Position numbers and translations under genes: made by a program
Assembly (NCBI GenBank): GCA_020438905.1
Contig: JAGQTQ010000029.1
Location: 1 to 64,000 of the forward strand
Direction of reading: 5' to 3'
Length of the DNA stretch: 64,000 nt
Source: Mycobacterium sp.
Lineage (GTDB): Bacteria > Actinomycetota > Actinomycetes > Mycobacteriales > Mycobacteriaceae
Part shown: positions 1 to 12,200 of the stretch, piece after piece
How the letters are laid out: every line of letters begins with the position of its first letter
How positions within the stretch are numbered: the stretch's first letter is position 1
Notes under the pieces: model-generated
Told to the model about the DNA's origin: nothing
Seen by the model: only the letters and a program-made list of their open reading frames with translations
The model's database searches: none

Positions 1-816
1 CACCAGCGCGACCTTCTTGGCCTTTCCGTTTTTGTCGCCGCCGTTCTTGGCGCCGTGGTGGGTCAGTCGAACCAGCCGCGGCGGGTTCACCGATCCCTTG
101 CCCACCCCGACGATCCCGCCGTAGCCGGCCTTGGCCAGCGCCTTCTCATCGAGGACCTCGACGGTGAGCCCGGCCGCCTTGCCCAACTCCTTGGCCCGCC
201 TGGCGAACTCCTCGGGATGCAGGTGGCTGGGCGGGGTGTTGACCAGGTCACGGGCGGTGGCCACCGCCGCGGCGACGGCGGCCCCGCGGGCGGCCTGTCG
301 CTCGGCGTCCGAGGCGGTGCTCAGCGCGACGATCCTCGACAGTCCCGGATCCTTAGGGGCGGTTTTGGGGCTGCGGAACTCGTGCATCTGGTAGGCGCCG
401 AGGATCAGACCCTCGACGGCCGCCTGCAGATGAAGTTCTCCCAGGGTGGTGATGACCGACTCGACACCGGTCAGCGAGCGCGCGGCGACACCGGACGCGC
501 GGCGGACGACCTCGGCGGGCCACTCGTCGCGGGGCTTGCCCAGCCCCACCGTCAAGACGCTGCCCACCGGCAGCGACGGCACGTGCAGTCGGACGAGCTG
601 CTCCGCGCCGCCCTTGGCGCCCAGTGCCCGCAGGGCGACCTCGATCTCCCCGATCGCCTCGGCGTCGAGGAACGGGCCGCCGACCACCTGCGGCGCGCCG
701 CCCTCGTCGGCGCCGCTGACGACGGGCACGATCAGCACCGCCGATCCGGACCCGCGCTGAGGGACGGTGGTCGCGACGGTGACGCTGGGGGGCTGGTATC
801 CGGGTTGGGTGCTCAC
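1..816 (-). CDS. pepA: Leucyl aminopeptidase PepA (N-terminal 272 residues, cut by left edge)
   Basis: M17-family leucyl aminopeptidase, a cytosolic metallo-exopeptidase that removes N-terminal residues. Only the N-terminal regulatory domain and the start of the catalytic domain lie in the window; the 3' end runs off base 1, so the metal-binding catalytic residues cannot be checked. Visible family features are the [18 protein letters not shown] stretch and the [17 protein letters not shown] motif that opens the catalytic domain. The GTG at 816-814 gives VSTQPGY, which lines up with the MTTEPGY start I remember for the tuberculosis protein, and a TAAGGT hexamer sits 7 bases upstream. It is divergent from gcvT, with only 40 bases between the two starts. 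Confidence 0.93.
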   Translation of the reverse strand, partial: MSTQPGYQPPSVTVATTVPQRGSGSAVLIVPVVSGADEGGAPQVVGGPFLDAEAIGEIEVALRALGAKGGAEQLVRLHVPSLPVGSVLTVGLGKPRDEWPAEVVRRASGVAARSLTGVESVITTLGELHLQAAVEGLILGAYQMHEFRSPKTAPKDPGLSRIVALSTASDAERQAARGAAVAAAVATARDLVNTPPSHLHPEEFARRAKELGKAAGLTVEVLDEKALAKAGYGGIVGVGKGSVNPPRLVRLTHHGAKNGGDKNGKAKKVALV

Positions 817-823
817 CAGCCAC

Positions 824-829
824 ACCTTA
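824..829 (-). promoter_or_regulatory. Probable -10 element of a leaderless pepA promoter
   Basis: Read on the minus strand the hexamer is TAAGGT. It ends 7 bases before the pepA GTG, the spacing at which a mycobacterial -10 (TANNNT) places transcription start on the start codon itself. No clear -35 is seen. Confidence 0.45.
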
Positions 830-842
830 ATCGGACGGGCAT

Positions 843-848
843 TAGGGT
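843..848 (+). promoter_or_regulatory. Probable -10 element for gcvT
   Basis: TAGGGT, 8 bases upstream of the gcvT GTG at 857. The spacing predicts a leaderless or nearly leaderless mRNA. It is back to back with the pepA -10 at 824-829, so the two promoters share about 40 bases. Confidence 0.4.
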
Positions 849-856
849 TGAGCTCC

Positions 857-1972
857 GTGACTGGTGACTCCGAAGATCACGGCGATCTGCTGCACGGCCC
901 GCTGGAAAGCCGCCACCGCGACCGCGGCGCCACCTTCGCGCCGTTCGGTGGCTGGCTGATGCCGGTGTCCTACGCCGGCACGGTGGGCGAGCACCGGGCG
1001 ACCCGCGAGGCGGTGGGCCTGTTCGACGTCAGCCACCTCGGCAAGGCTCTGGTGAGTGGTCCGGGCGCGGCGGAATTCGTCAACTCCGCCTTGACCAACG
1101 ACCTGCACCGGATCGGGCCCGGCAAGGCCCAGTACACGCTGTGCTGCACCGCCGACGGCGGGGTGATCGACGACCTGATCGCCTACTACGTCAGCGACGA
1201 CGAGATCTTCCTGGTGCCCAACGCGGCCAACACCGCTGCGGTGGTGGCTGCGCTGCGGCAGGCCGCGCCGGCGGGGATATCGGTGACCGACCAGCATCGC
1301 GGCTATGCGGTCCTGGCGGTTCAGGGTCCGCGCTCGGCCGAGGTGGTGGCGGCCCTCGGACTTCCCACCGAGATGGACTACATGGGTTTCACCGACGCCG
1401 AGTACGCCGGCGCCGCGGTGCGGGTGTGCCGGACCGGCTACACCGGTGAGCAGGGCTACGAACTCCTTCCAGCCTGGGATGCCGCACCGGCGGTGTTCGA
1501 CGCCCTGGTCACCGAGGTGGAGTCCCGGGGCGGACAATTGGCCGGCCTGGGAGCCCGCGACACCCTGCGCACCGAGATGGGTTACCCGCTGCACGGCCAC
1601 GAACTGTCGCTGGACATCTCGCCGCTGCAGGCCCGGTGCGGGTGGGCGGTCGGCTGGTCCAAGGATGAGTTCTGGGGGCGGGATGCGCTGCTGGCCGAGA
1701 AGGAGTGTGGCCCCCGGCGGGTCTTGCGTGGTCTGCGGGCCGTCGGCCGCGGGGTGCCGCGGGCCGGTATGACCGTGTTGCGCGATGCCCAGCCGGTGGG
1801 GATCACCACCTCGGGAACCTTCTCGCCGACGCTGAACGCCGGTATCGCGCTGGCGCTCATCGACACCGACGCCGACCTGGCCGACGGTGCGCCGGTCAGC
1901 GTCGACGTGCGTGGCCGGCCGCTGGACTGCGAGCTGGTCAAGCCGCCGTTCGTCGACGTCAAGACCCGCTAG
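857..1972 (+). CDS. gcvT: Aminomethyltransferase (glycine cleavage T protein)
   Basis: Tetrahydrofolate-dependent aminomethyltransferase of the glycine cleavage system: it takes the aminomethyl group from lipoyl-GcvH and forms methylene-THF plus ammonia. The 371-residue product has family signatures near the N-terminus ([24 protein letters not shown]), a central [14 protein letters not shown] folate-site segment and the C-terminal [20 protein letters not shown] barrel. GTG 857 is chosen because upstream codons give no family similarity and because of the adjacent -10. It is not next to gcvP or gcvH, as usual in mycobacteria. ilvE follows after 21 bases, probably from its own promoter. Confidence 0.93.
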   Translation: MTGDSEDHGDLLHGPLESRHRDRGATFAPFGGWLMPVSYAGTVGEHRATREAVGLFDVSHLGKALVSGPGAAEFVNSALTNDLHRIGPGKAQYTLCCTADGGVIDDLIAYYVSDDEIFLVPNAANTAAVVAALRQAAPAGISVTDQHRGYAVLAVQGPRSAEVVAALGLPTEMDYMGFTDAEYAGAAVRVCRTGYTGEQGYELLPAWDAAPAVFDALVTEVESRGGQLAGLGARDTLRTEMGYPLHGHELSLDISPLQARCGWAVGWSKDEFWGRDALLAEKECGPRRVLRGLRAVGRGVPRAGMTVLRDAQPVGITTSGTFSPTLNAGIALALIDTDADLADGAPVSVDVRGRPLDCELVKPPFVDVKTR

Positions 1973-1981
1973 CGGCGGCGA

Positions 1982-1987
1982 TAGACT
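1982..1987 (+). promoter_or_regulatory. Probable -10 element of a leaderless ilvE promoter
   Basis: TAGACT followed by exactly 6 bases and the ilvE ATG. There is no room for a 5' leader or Shine-Dalgarno between this hexamer and the start, which fits leaderless transcription. It lies in the 21-base gcvT-ilvE gap. Confidence 0.5.
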
Positions 1988-1993
1988 CTCGCT

Positions 1994-3115
1994 ATGCCGA
2001 CGACCCCGCTGCAGTTCACCGTCGAGCGCTCCGCGCACCCGGCGAGCGCGGCCGAACGGACCGCGATCCTGGCCGATCCCGGCTTCGGGCAGTACTACAC
2101 CGACCACATGGTCTCGCTGCTCTACACCACCGAACGGGGCTGGCACGAGGCCCGGGTCATGCCCTACGGCCCGATCGAATTGGATCCCTCGGCGATCGTC
2201 CTGCACTACGCCCAGGAGATCTTCGAGGGACTCAAGGCCTACCGGTGGGCCGACGGTTCGATCGTCTCGTTCCGGCCCGACGCCAACGCCGCCCGGCTAC
2301 GCGCCTCGGCCCGCCGGTTGGCGATTCCGGAGTTTCCCGACGATTTGTTCCTGGAGTCGCTTCGCCGGCTGATCGCGGTGGATCACGAGTGGGTTCCACC
2401 CGCCGGCGGCGAGCAGTCGCTGTATCTGCGGCCGTTCATCATCGCCACCGAGCCGGGCCTGGGCGTGCGGCCGTCGGCGGAGTACCGCTACCTGCTGATC
2501 GCCTCGCCGGCCGGGGCGTACTTCAAGGGCGGCATCAAGCCGGTCAGCGTGTGGCTTTCCACCGAGTACGTGCGAGCCAGCCCGGGCGGAACCGGCGCGG
2601 CGAAGTTCGGCGGCAACTACGCCGCGTCGCTGCTTGCCCAGTCCGAAGCCGCCGCGCACGGTTGCGACCAGGTGGTGTGGCTGGATGCCGTCGAACGGCG
2701 CTATATCGAGGAGATGGGCGGGATGAACCTGTTCTTCGTCTTCGGAAGCGGCGGATCGGCGCGACTGGTCACCCCCGAACTCAGCGGCTCGCTGCTGCCC
2801 GGTATTACTCGGGACTCGCTTCTGCAACTGGCCGGCGACGCCGGATTCGCCGTCGAGGAGCGCAAGATCGACGTCGAGGAATGGCGTAAAGGCGTGGCCG
2901 CCGGAGAGATCACCGAGGTCTTCGCCTGCGGCACCGCGGCGGTGATCACCCCGGTGGCCCAGGTGAAGTACGGCGAGGGCGAGTTCACCGTCGGCGACGG
3001 CGAGCCCGGCGAGGTGACCATGGCGCTGCGCGACACCCTCACCGGAATCCAGCGCGGCACCTTCGCCGACACCCACGGCTGGATGACGCGGCTCGGCGGT
3101 AGCCCTCAGACCTGA
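1994..3115 (+). CDS. ilvE: Branched-chain amino acid aminotransferase
   Basis: PLP-dependent fold-type IV transaminase (class IV) that performs the last step of leucine, isoleucine and valine synthesis with glutamate as amino donor. The 373 residues match the usual actinobacterial IlvE length. The PLP lysine is Lys204 in [12 protein letters not shown]. Other landmarks are [14 protein letters not shown] (about 71-84), [16 protein letters not shown] and [12 protein letters not shown]. The last 10 bases (3106-3115) overlap the convergent BCCT transporter gene. The ATG is supported by the leaderless-type -10 directly upstream. Confidence 0.95.
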   Translation: MPTTPLQFTVERSAHPASAAERTAILADPGFGQYYTDHMVSLLYTTERGWHEARVMPYGPIELDPSAIVLHYAQEIFEGLKAYRWADGSIVSFRPDANAARLRASARRLAIPEFPDDLFLESLRRLIAVDHEWVPPAGGEQSLYLRPFIIATEPGLGVRPSAEYRYLLIASPAGAYFKGGIKPVSVWLSTEYVRASPGGTGAAKFGGNYAASLLAQSEAAAHGCDQVVWLDAVERRYIEEMGGMNLFFVFGSGGSARLVTPELSGSLLPGITRDSLLQLAGDAGFAVEERKIDVEEWRKGVAAGEITEVFACGTAAVITPVAQVKYGEGEFTVGDGEPGEVTMALRDTLTGIQRGTFADTHGWMTRLGGSPQT

Positions 3116-4929
3116 TGGGCCGCGCGGTACTCGTCCTCGGCCCGCTTGAGTTCCTCCTCGGTCACGATGAAGTCCGGGCCCAGCGGGTCGACCGGATCGT
3201 TGATCGTCAGCGCGCCGGTGTGCTCGTGGACCTCGCAGGTGTCGATCGGTATCGAACGCACCGCGACCAGTCCGGCCAGCGTGGCCGACACGTCGTGGCG
3301 ATCCCCGTTGCCGCCGGTCAGTTCGGAGGCGAGCTGCTCCGGCGCCGAGACGTGCAGCAGTTGCGGGGTGGTGGCCAGGTCGTAGCGGAACGCGCGCACC
3401 ATCGCCACGCAGGCGGCGACCATGACCAGCGACAGCGGCAGTGCGGCGGCGATGGAGGCCGTCTGCAGTGCGGTCATCGAACCGGCGCCGCCGACCAATA
3501 GCAGCACGGCGGCCACGGCCCCCTCCAGGGTGGCCCAGTACACGCGGGTCAGCTTGGGCGGATCCAGGTTGCCGCCCGCGCACAGGATGTCGATCACCAG
3601 CGACCCGGAGTCCGATGAGGTGATGAAGAACAGCACGATCACCAGCACCGCGAGCAGGCTGCTGATCAAACCGAATGGGAGACCGTCGAGCAGGTGGAAC
3701 AGTGCGGTGTTGGTGTCCACCGACCCGTCGATGAGCATGTCGCCCCGGTCGCGCTGACGCAGGATCGCCGATCCGCCGAAAACGGTGAACCACAGCGAGC
3801 CGATCACGGTGGGGACGATCAGGACCGCCCCGACGAACTCCCGGATCGTGCGCCCCCGGGAGATCCGCGCGATGAACATCCCGACGAAGGGCGCCCAGCT
3901 GATCCACCAGCCCCAGTAGAAGATGGTCCAGCTGCCCAGCCAGCCGCCGTCGGTGAAGGGACCGGTGCGCAACGACAGCTGCGGCAGCCACTGGACGTAG
4001 GTCCCCAGGTTCTGCACCCAGTCCTTGAGCAGAAACAGCGTGGGACCGAGCAGCAGCACGAACGCGGCCAGCGCGCCCGCCAGCACCATGTTGATGTTGG
4101 ACAGCCATTTCAGGCCCTTGCTGACACCGCTGACCACCGACGCCGTGGCGATGGCGGTGACGATGCCGATCATGGCCACCGTCCACCAGTTGTTGACCGT
4201 GATCCAGCCGAGGTATTCCAGGCCGGCGGCGATTTGGGTGATCCCGAATCCGAGCGAGGTTGCGACGCCGAACAGGGTGCCGACGACGGCGACGACGTCG
4301 ACGGCGTGGCCGATCGGCCCCTCGACCCGCTGGCGCCCGATCAGCGGTTCCAGCAGCCAGCGCACCGACAGCGGCCGCCCCCGCCGGTAGGTCATATAGG
4401 CCATCCCGAGTCCGATGACGACGTAGATGCCCCAGGCGTGCAGGCCCCAGTGGAAGATGGTCAGAGCCATGGCCTGGTTGGCGGCCGGATCGGTGGACCC
4501 CTCCAGCCCCAGGGAGGCCGGCGGGTGCACGTAGTGGGTCAGCGGCTCGGCGACTCCGTAGAAGACCAGTCCGATGCCCATGCCGGCGCTGAACAGCATG
4601 GCCAGCCAGGCCCCGAAGCTGAACTCGGGCTTCTCGATGTCACGCCCGAGGCGGATGCTGCCGATCCGGGAGATGCCGCAGTAGAGCGCGAACACCGCGA
4701 AGGCGGTCACGATCAGGATGTACCACCACCCGACGGTCGCCGTGATGGCCTGGTTGAGCACATTGAAGGCGTTGGCCGCCGTCGATGAGTAGATGACCGC
4801 GAAGACGACCATCGTCAGGATCACCACCGACGCCGGGACGAACACCGGCAGTCGCATGGCTTGAAGTGCGGATCTCAGTGGGCCGGTTGGGATTTCGGTG
4901 TCGTCATCTTCGGTTCCAAGTGAGCCCAC
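3106..4929 (-). CDS. betP: BCCT-family betaine/choline/carnitine transporter
   Basis: Sodium-coupled secondary transporter of compatible solutes, probably glycine betaine, in the inner membrane. The 607-residue protein shows about 12 hydrophobic helices. The family core includes the glycine-rich sodium/substrate helix [16 protein letters not shown] (about residue 113-128), the tryptophan-rich [18 protein letters not shown] and the following [12 protein letters not shown] signature. A hydrophilic C-terminal tail of about 90 residues is rich in Glu/Asp; in BetP-type carriers the cytosolic tail senses osmotic stress. The start is a GTG with GAGGAA just upstream. It is convergent with ilvE (10-base overlap). 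The substrate is inferred from family only. Confidence 0.85.
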   Translation of the reverse strand: MGSLGTEDDDTEIPTGPLRSALQAMRLPVFVPASVVILTMVVFAVIYSSTAANAFNVLNQAITATVGWWYILIVTAFAVFALYCGISRIGSIRLGRDIEKPEFSFGAWLAMLFSAGMGIGLVFYGVAEPLTHYVHPPASLGLEGSTDPAANQAMALTIFHWGLHAWGIYVVIGLGMAYMTYRRGRPLSVRWLLEPLIGRQRVEGPIGHAVDVVAVVGTLFGVATSLGFGITQIAAGLEYLGWITVNNWWTVAMIGIVTAIATASVVSGVSKGLKWLSNINMVLAGALAAFVLLLGPTLFLLKDWVQNLGTYVQWLPQLSLRTGPFTDGGWLGSWTIFYWGWWISWAPFVGMFIARISRGRTIREFVGAVLIVPTVIGSLWFTVFGGSAILRQRDRGDMLIDGSVDTNTALFHLLDGLPFGLISSLLAVLVIVLFFITSSDSGSLVIDILCAGGNLDPPKLTRVYWATLEGAVAAVLLLVGGAGSMTALQTASIAAALPLSLVMVAACVAMVRAFRYDLATTPQLLHVSAPEQLASELTGGNGDRHDVSATLAGLVAVRSIPIDTCEVHEHTGALTINDPVDPLGPDFIVTEEELKRAEDEYRAAHQV

Positions 4930-5056
4930 GGTAATTCCTCGTCGCCATCGTCAATTCGTATCGTGCGCCAGGTAATTCTGGTCCTGCGGCAAGCCGCACA
5001 ATCGACACTACCCCGACCGGCAACGGGTCGTGCGGGCTTTACCGAACGGGCGGCGG

Positions 5057-5812
5057 TTAGGCGATGGCCGCCAGCGCGAGGGCCGTCACGGCCGTCGCGA
5101 CCTCGACAGACGCTCCGAGCACATCACCGGTGATTCCGCCGAACCTGCGCACGCAATGGGCGATAAGCGTTGTGGCGCAGAGTAATCCGGCGATAACGGC
5201 GAGTGGGCCCGGCCACCCCGGCGTGGTGATCGGTATGGCCGCGCCGGCCACCGCCACCGTCCAGCCCAGCGCTACCGCCGGGCTCTGGGTTCCGGCCACC
5301 AGAGCGCCCAGCGTGCTTCCCGGTGCGGCCGGGACACCGCGCCGGCAACCGATCACGACGGCAACCCGCCCGCAGACCACGGCGACGGCGACCGCCACGG
5401 CGCCGCGCCAGCCGCCGGGATCGGCCATCAGCGCCGAGAAGGAGAACGCGGTCAGGCCGATCGCCAGCACGACGGCCGCCACGCCCAGCGGCCCGGCGGT
5501 GCCGTCGCGCATCACCGCCAGCGCGCGCGCCGGCGGCCCGTAGCAGCCCAGGCCGTCGATGGTGTCGGACAGCCCGTCGATGTGCAGACCTCGGGTGGCA
5601 GCCAGCAGCACGGCCACCGCCAGCAGTCCGGGCAGCGGGCTTCCGGCGCCGAACACCTCGGTCGCGCCCCAGGCAACCCCCGCCGTCAGCGCCCCCAGTG
5701 CGGCGCCGGCGACGGGAAGGGCCATCAGCATGGCACGGCCCGGCGGTGCTCCGCCACCGCGCAGGGGAGCCACGGTGGCGAAGGCGAAGGCCGCGGTCAG
5801 CGCGCGGATCAC
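5057..5812 (-). CDS. cobS: Adenosylcobinamide-GDP ribazoletransferase (cobalamin synthase)
   Basis: Membrane enzyme that joins alpha-ribazole to adenosylcobinamide-GDP in the last assembly step of adenosylcobalamin. The 251-residue, mostly hydrophobic protein carries the CobS signature [19 protein letters not shown] with its acidic residues for magnesium, around residues 60-80. The open frame extends further upstream, but GTG 5812 is chosen because it overlaps the cobT stop by four bases (GTGA) and starts with the [17 protein letters not shown] opening typical of CobS. It is the last gene of the DUF3043-cobU-cobT-cobS operon. Confidence 0.9.
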   Translation of the reverse strand: MIRALTAAFAFATVAPLRGGGAPPGRAMLMALPVAGAALGALTAGVAWGATEVFGAGSPLPGLLAVAVLLAATRGLHIDGLSDTIDGLGCYGPPARALAVMRDGTAGPLGVAAVVLAIGLTAFSFSALMADPGGWRGAVAVAVAVVCGRVAVVIGCRRGVPAAPGSTLGALVAGTQSPAVALGWTVAVAGAAIPITTPGWPGPLAVIAGLLCATTLIAHCVRRFGGITGDVLGASVEVATAVTALALAAIA

Positions 5813-6879
5813 GACGGGTCGGCCGGACGGTTCGACACACCGGCCTGATCGAACGTCGCCATCGCGGCCAGTGCCGCCACCGCGGCACGCAGTACCGGCA
5901 GTGCCACCGCGGCCCCGGTGCCCTCCCCGAGGCGCAGTCCGAGGTCGATGACGGGCGGTAGACCCAACTCCGTCAGGGCCAGCCCGTGCGCCGGTTCTGG
6001 GGAGCGGTGCCCGGCCTGCCACCACGCCCGCGCTCCCGGCGCCATCCGGTCGGCCACCAGGGCGGCGGCGGTGACGACCAGTCCGTCGAGCAGCAGTGGC
6101 GTGCGTCGCACGGCGGCCTGCGCGCAGAACCCCGCCATCGCGGCGAGATCCGCTCCGCCGCAGGCGGCCAGCAGTGCCAGCGGATCCGAACGGACCGGCC
6201 TGGACCGGTAGAGCGCGTCGCGCACCGCCGCGGTCTTGCGCGCCCATGCCGAGTCGTCGATACCGGTTCCCCGGCCCACCGCCAGCACCGGCTCGGTGTC
6301 GGTGAGGGCGGCCACCAATGTCGTTGCCGCGGTGGTGTTTCCAATTCCCATATCGCCCGCGATCAGGAGGTCGGCACCGGCATCGACCTCCTCGTCGGCG
6401 ATCCGGCGGCCGACCGCCACCGCGGCCACCGCCTCGTCATGACTCAGTGCGTCCTGCACCGCTATATCGCCGCTGGAGCGGCGAATCTTGTAAAGCTCTG
6501 CACCGGAGGGGGATTCGCGATCCACCGCGATGTCGACCACCCGAACCGTCGCGCCGGCCGCCTCGGCGAGTGAGTTGATGGCCGCGCCGCCGTCCTCGAT
6601 GTTGTCCAGCATCTGGGCGGTGACCTCGGCGGGGTAGGCCGATACGCCCTGGCCCACGACCCCGTGGTCGCCGGCGAACACCACCACTCTGGCGCGTTCG
6701 AACTGCTTCGGCGGGCATTGACCCTGGCATGCCGAGACCCACACCGACAGATCCTCCAGCCGGCCCAGCGCTCCGCGCGGTTTGGTCAGCAGATCCTGGC
6801 GCCGACGGGCCGCCGCGGCGACCCGGCCGTCCGGCGGCGGAACATCACCGAACTGCGTCACGTCGTCGGGCGGCGTCAC
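5809..6879 (-). CDS. cobT: Nicotinate-nucleotide-dimethylbenzimidazole phosphoribosyltransferase
   Basis: Transfers phosphoribose from nicotinate mononucleotide to 5,6-dimethylbenzimidazole, giving alpha-ribazole phosphate for the lower ligand of B12. The 356-residue product has [18 protein letters not shown] (about 70-87), [19 protein letters not shown] and, near the C-terminus, [15 protein letters not shown] with the glutamate expected to act as catalytic base. The start GTG 6879 overlaps the cobU stop by four bases and the stop overlaps cobS by four, so the three genes are likely translationally coupled. Confidence 0.93.
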   Translation of the reverse strand: MTPPDDVTQFGDVPPPDGRVAAAARRRQDLLTKPRGALGRLEDLSVWVSACQGQCPPKQFERARVVVFAGDHGVVGQGVSAYPAEVTAQMLDNIEDGGAAINSLAEAAGATVRVVDIAVDRESPSGAELYKIRRSSGDIAVQDALSHDEAVAAVAVGRRIADEEVDAGADLLIAGDMGIGNTTAATTLVAALTDTEPVLAVGRGTGIDDSAWARKTAAVRDALYRSRPVRSDPLALLAACGGADLAAMAGFCAQAAVRRTPLLLDGLVVTAAALVADRMAPGARAWWQAGHRSPEPAHGLALTELGLPPVIDLGLRLGEGTGAAVALPVLRAAVAALAAMATFDQAGVSNRPADPS

Positions 6880-7424
6880 GGCCTCGCCCCTGCTGCTGCC
6901 GCCGGTTTGACCCACAGCGGCTGTCCGGCGACCACCAGCACCACCCGGTCGCAGGCGTCGGCCATCCGCTGGTTCAACGCGCCCAGTTCGTCGGTGAACC
7001 GACGCCCGGCAGCGGTGGGCGACACCACGGTCAGCCCGACCTCGGGACTGACCAGGGCCAGGGGAGCCCGGAAGGCGTCCACCGCGCTGGCCAGATCCTC
7101 GACATCGGGTTCGGCCGACCCGCCGTCCCAGCCCCGTCCGTCGAGGATCGCGGTGAGCCAGCCGCCGAGGTCGTCGACGAGAGTGGGTATGTCGGGGTCG
7201 GTGCGCAGTTCTGCGGCCACGTCCGCGGACTCGACGGTGCGCCACCCGTCCGGGCGGCGTCGACGGTGTGCGGCGATCCGCCGCTGCCAGTCCCGATCGT
7301 CGGGCGAGGCGGAACCGGTGGCCAGGTAGCGCACCGGCGTGCTGACCTCGAAGCCTTCGGTGATGGCCGTCTCGGCCCAGCGTGACTTGCCCGAACGGAT
7401 GCCGCCCAGCACCAGGGTCCGCAC
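6876..7424 (-). CDS. cobU: Adenosylcobinamide kinase / guanylyltransferase
   Basis: Bifunctional enzyme that phosphorylates adenosylcobinamide and transfers GMP to give adenosylcobinamide-GDP, the CobS substrate. The 182-residue protein begins with the P-loop [15 protein letters not shown] (residues 4-18). The TPVRYLATG segment and HRRRRPDGW follow, the latter holding the region of the guanylylated histidine in CobU proteins. Start codon GTG 7424. It lies 7 bases after the DUF3043 gene and overlaps cobT by four bases. Confidence 0.93.
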   Translation of the reverse strand: MRTLVLGGIRSGKSRWAETAITEGFEVSTPVRYLATGSASPDDRDWQRRIAAHRRRRPDGWRTVESADVAAELRTDPDIPTLVDDLGGWLTAILDGRGWDGGSAEPDVEDLASAVDAFRAPLALVSPEVGLTVVSPTAAGRRFTDELGALNQRMADACDRVVLVVAGQPLWVKPAAAAGARP

Positions 7425-7431
7425 GTCTCGC

Positions 7432-8094
7432 TCAGGCGACCTTGTCGCCCAGCGAGACCTGCGGCCGGGGCGCCCGCATCCGGCGCAGCTGGGAGGCCCG
7501 GCCCACCGCGTACATCCCGAGCTTGAAATGGCTGTCGGTGTTGTCCGGGAACTTCGCGTCCACCGCGCGGTTGGCCTTGCGTGCCAGGAAGATCGCGTCG
7601 AGCACCATGATGAGCATCATCATCAGCATTGCCAGGGGCATCACCAGCTGCAGGCGCGGAATGGCCATCGACATGAAGATCAGGGTCAACCCGGCCGGCA
7701 TGAACAACCCGAGTAGGTTACGGCGCGAGTCGACGATGTCGCGGATATAGCGTCGGACCGGCCCGCGGTCACGGGGAAGCATGAAGGCCTCCTCGCCCGC
7801 CATCATCCGTTCCCGTCGGGTGGCCAGGGCCGCGCGGCGCCGTTGCTTCTCGGCCTGCCGCTCCTCCTTGGTCATCGTCGCGCGCATTTCCTTGCGGCGC
7901 TTGCGGGCCTCGCCGGTGGTCAGCGGGGCTGGGGCGACCGGGCCGCGACGTTTGGCGCTCTCATTGCGCTTGGGCGTGGGACGCCCCTTGGGGGCGGTGG
8001 TGCCCGACGGTGGCGGGGGTTCGGGGGCGACGGCGGCCTCGGCTGCTCCGTCGGCGTCGTCTGCCCCGTCGTTGCGGCGGCCCAGCAGTCTCAC
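7432..8094 (-). CDS. DUF3043 membrane protein (Rv2206-like)
   Basis: Actinobacterial DUF3043 protein of 220 residues with no established function. The N-terminal 120 residues are hydrophilic, with a Pro/Ala stretch followed by a strongly basic, probably coiled region (ARKRRKEMRATMTKEERQ...). Two adjacent transmembrane helices lie at about 140-185, and a short basic cytosolic tail follows. GTG 8094 (VRLLGRRNDG) is the likely start; upstream frame is unlike the family. It is the first gene of the cob transcription unit, but its presence next to cobUTS in mycobacteria does not prove a role in cobalamin synthesis. Confidence 0.82.
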   Translation of the reverse strand: MRLLGRRNDGADDADGAAEAAVAPEPPPPSGTTAPKGRPTPKRNESAKRRGPVAPAPLTTGEARKRRKEMRATMTKEERQAEKQRRRAALATRRERMMAGEEAFMLPRDRGPVRRYIRDIVDSRRNLLGLFMPAGLTLIFMSMAIPRLQLVMPLAMLMMMLIMVLDAIFLARKANRAVDAKFPDNTDSHFKLGMYAVGRASQLRRMRAPRPQVSLGDKVA

Positions 8095-8153
8095 GCCTGC
8101 AAGGTTACTGCGCCTGCAGACCGGCCCGGCATGCGACCACGGTGCCGGCACCG

Positions 8154-8159
8154 TAGCCT
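8154..8159 (+). promoter_or_regulatory. Probable -10 element of a leaderless glycerate kinase promoter
   Basis: TAGCCT followed by 6 bases and the ATG at 8166. The 71-base gap between the divergent DUF3043 and glycerate kinase starts must hold promoters for both. Confidence 0.5.
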
Positions 8160-8165
8160 GCTGGA

Positions 8166-9239
8166 ATGACCGGCCTGCGGGTGCTGATCGCCCCAGACTG
8201 CTTCGGCGACAGCCTGACCGCGGTCCAGGCCGCCGAGGCGATCGGGCGCGGGTGGCGGCAGGCCCGCCCGTCGGACACCGTGGTGGCGGTGCCGCAGTCC
8301 GACGGGGGGCCGGGTTTCCTCGACGTGCTGGCAACCCGGCACCCGCGCATGCAGCGGCTGCGAAGCCCGGTCCACGGTCCGCTGGGCCGCCCGGTGGATG
8401 CGGCGTGGATGTTCGACCCGGACACCGCGACGGCCTATCTGGAATGCGCGCAGGCCTGCGGGCTGACGTTGCTGGGCGGATCGCCCACGGTGTCGACCGC
8501 CCTGGCCGCGCACAGCGGCGGTGTCGGGGAACTCATCGCGGCCGCCATCGACCGGGGTGCGGCCACCGTCGTGGTCGGACTGGGCGGCAGCGCCTGCACC
8601 GACGGCGGGCAGGGGATGGTGCGCGCCCTCGGGGGCCTCGACGAGGCCCTTCGAAAGACAGCGGGGATCGGGCTCATCGCGGCCACCGATGTCGAGCATC
8701 CCTTGCTGGGTCAGCTTGGCGCGGCGCGGGTCTTCGGTCCGCAGAAGGGTGCGGACCCCGCCACGGTCGAGGTGCTCGAGGCCCGGTTGTGCGACTGGGC
8801 CGCCCGGTTGGAGGCGGCCTCGGGACGATCGGTGGCGGACTCGCCGGGTGCGGGGGCAGCCGGCGGTATCGGCGCGGCGCTGCTGGCCCTGGGCGGCCGG
8901 CGGGAGTCGGGCGCCGCGTTGATCGCCGCCCACACCGGGACCCCGGCGGAGGTGGCCGGAGCCGATCTCGTGGTGACCGGTGAGGGCCGCCTGGACGAGC
9001 AGTCACTGCACGGCAAGGTGGTCGGGGCGCTGGCCGCCGAGGCCCACAGCCGGGGGGTGCCGGTCGTGGTTCTGGCCGGCCAGGTCGACCTGGCGGCGCA
9101 GCAGTTGCTCGCCTCGGGGATCACTGCGGCGCACTCGCTGTCGGAGTACGCGGGTTCGGTGGAGCGCGCGATGAGCGACGCCGGCGGCCAGCTGACGGGG
9201 CTGGCCCGGCGGACGGCGGCCGATCTGCTCGGGGAATAG
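8166..9239 (+). CDS. glxK: Glycerate kinase (GarK/GlxK family)
   Basis: ATP-dependent kinase that converts D-glycerate to a phosphoglycerate, feeding glyoxylate-derived carbon into glycolysis. The 357-residue product starts with [26 protein letters not shown], the family N-terminal motif (usually APDSFKGSLTA; here Cys and Asp replace Ser and Lys). It has the glycine-rich [22 protein letters not shown] (about 135-156), [13 protein letters not shown], and [22 protein letters not shown] near the C-terminus. Which phosphoglycerate isomer is made cannot be told from sequence. Confidence 0.9.
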   Translation: MTGLRVLIAPDCFGDSLTAVQAAEAIGRGWRQARPSDTVVAVPQSDGGPGFLDVLATRHPRMQRLRSPVHGPLGRPVDAAWMFDPDTATAYLECAQACGLTLLGGSPTVSTALAAHSGGVGELIAAAIDRGAATVVVGLGGSACTDGGQGMVRALGGLDEALRKTAGIGLIAATDVEHPLLGQLGAARVFGPQKGADPATVEVLEARLCDWAARLEAASGRSVADSPGAGAAGGIGAALLALGGRRESGAALIAAHTGTPAEVAGADLVVTGEGRLDEQSLHGKVVGALAAEAHSRGVPVVVLAGQVDLAAQQLLASGITAAHSLSEYAGSVERAMSDAGGQLTGLARRTAADLLGE

Positions 9240-9330
9240 TCGCGACAGCGGGTACCGTTGTCGGTGTCGGCCTGTTGCCGGTAGGGCCCTGAGGCCCTCC
9301 GCGAGCCCGGAGATTCCACGAGGAGATGTA

Positions 9331-9699
9331 ATGACTGACGAGTCGGCCACCACGACCGAGGCGGAAACCACCACCCACGGGGTGACCCTCACCGACGCGG
9401 CTGCTGCCAAGGCCAAGGCCCTGCTCGACCAGGAGGGCCGCGATGACCTGGCGCTGCGGATCGCCGTCCAGCCCGGCGGATGCGCCGGATTGCGCTACAA
9501 CCTGTTCTTCGACGATCGCGCCCTCGACGGCGACCTGACCGTCGAGTTCGGCGGGGTCACCCTGACCGTCGACCGGATGAGCGCCCCCTATGTGCAGGGC
9601 GCCACCATCGACTTCGTCGACACCATCGAGAAGCAGGGTTTCACCATCGACAACCCCAACGCCACCGGATCCTGCGCCTGCGGGGACTCCTTCAACTGA
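9331..9699 (+). CDS. erpA: A-type iron-sulfur cluster carrier (HesB/IscA/ErpA family)
   Basis: Small (122 residues) scaffold/carrier that delivers Fe-S clusters to client enzymes. The three cluster-binding cysteines are present: one in VQPGGCAGLRYNL and the CAC pair in the C-terminal TGSCACGDSF. An N-terminal extension of about 15 residues is rich in Thr/Glu. Translation is well supported by GAGGAGATGTA before the ATG. Clients nearby could include the Rieske protein QcrA, but that is only inference. The convergent gene ends 17 bases away with no visible terminator. Confidence 0.93.
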   Translation: MTDESATTTEAETTTHGVTLTDAAAAKAKALLDQEGRDDLALRIAVQPGGCAGLRYNLFFDDRALDGDLTVEFGGVTLTVDRMSAPYVQGATIDFVDTIEKQGFTIDNPNATGSCACGDSFN

Positions 9700-9716
9700 C
9701 TGCCTGGACCGCCGAC

Positions 9717-11514
<1,798 letters not shown>

Positions 11515-11516
11515 AC

Positions 11517-12200
11517 TCAGCGGGGCGGGTCGCCCCGCCAGCTGAAGCTGTCGAGGTACTTGCCCATATCTTGGGCTATCTGCAGGTTCGCCGGTGACGG
11601 CGGACCGGGCCCGACACCCGGCCGGAACTGACGGAACGGCCCCTCTGCGACGGCGACCAGCGCCAGGTCGTTCTTGACCGCCGCGATGACCATGACGCGC
11701 AATGGATCGGATCGGTTCGGCGGGGCGAAATCGGCGGCCACCCCGTAGCCGAGTTGGTAGCCCGCCGTGGCGTTGGGCAGTTCGTAGGCCACCGCGGCGT
11801 CGGGGAATGCCTCGGCGATCACATCGTCGACGACCTGGCGGGCGTCGCGGCCGGCGGCGGGTGTCCCGAACAGCCGGAGGGTGCCACCGTCCCCGGCGGT
11901 CCATTCCGCGGTCACCCCATTGGGTTCGGTGGTGACGTTGTAGGCGGCCCCGGGTGTCGGATAGGAGACCGAGAACGCCCCGTCGGACGCGGTGAAACGG
12001 GGATTGGTCGAGACCGGCAGGCCGGTCGGCGGCCGCCCGCAGTCCGGCGGGCAGAGGTAGAGTGGCACCGGAGCGACTCTGGTGTCGATCAGGGTCAGCA
12101 GCAACAGCGCGACGGTCAAGCCCACGGTCCACAGCCCCAGAACCAGGTAATACTTGGGGCCGCGTGCCAGAAGCTTGCGGACCCGGGACGGCGCGGTCAT
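11517..12200 (-). CDS. Membrane-anchored protein of unknown function, partner of the S53 peptidase
   Basis: 227 residues with one N-terminal transmembrane helix (about 17-39, YYLVLGLWTVGLTVALLLLT). A presumably extracytoplasmic domain follows, with a CPPDCGRPPTGLPVS loop (two cysteines) and an alpha/beta region (VVDDVIAEAFPDAAVAYELP, YQLGYGVAADFAPP, VMVIAAVKNDLALVAVAEGPF). I do not recognise the family, although the domain resembles secreted PsbP/LpqN-like mycobacterial proteins in pattern. It is the last gene of the module and overlaps the peptidase stop by four bases (ATGA at 12197-12200), so the two are probably made together. It could anchor or present the peptidase; that is inference. 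Confidence 0.78.
   Translation of the reverse strand: MTAPSRVRKLLARGPKYYLVLGLWTVGLTVALLLLTLIDTRVAPVPLYLCPPDCGRPPTGLPVSTNPRFTASDGAFSVSYPTPGAAYNVTTEPNGVTAEWTAGDGGTLRLFGTPAAGRDARQVVDDVIAEAFPDAAVAYELPNATAGYQLGYGVAADFAPPNRSDPLRVMVIAAVKNDLALVAVAEGPFRQFRPGVGPGPPSPANLQIAQDMGKYLDSFSWRGDPPR

Noticed and set aside
199..217. Claim that the zinc-ribbon membrane protein is a PrsW protease (residue positions given here, gene at 13824-15005)
   Set aside because: Only a loose resemblance in one helix; the catalytic glutamate motifs are not evident, so the function is left open.
817..856. Glycine riboswitch upstream of gcvT
   Set aside because: The spacer is 40 bases and the transcript seems leaderless, leaving no room for an aptamer.
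842..2206. 454-codon open frame on the minus strand opposite gcvT and ilvE
   Set aside because: It is the antisense shadow of real genes in very GC-rich DNA; composition is Arg/Gly/His-rich without domains, and it crosses a gene boundary.
8095..8165. Cobalamin riboswitch ahead of the DUF3043-cobUTS operon
   Set aside because: Only 71 bases separate the divergent starts, too short for the aptamer, and no B12-box was seen.
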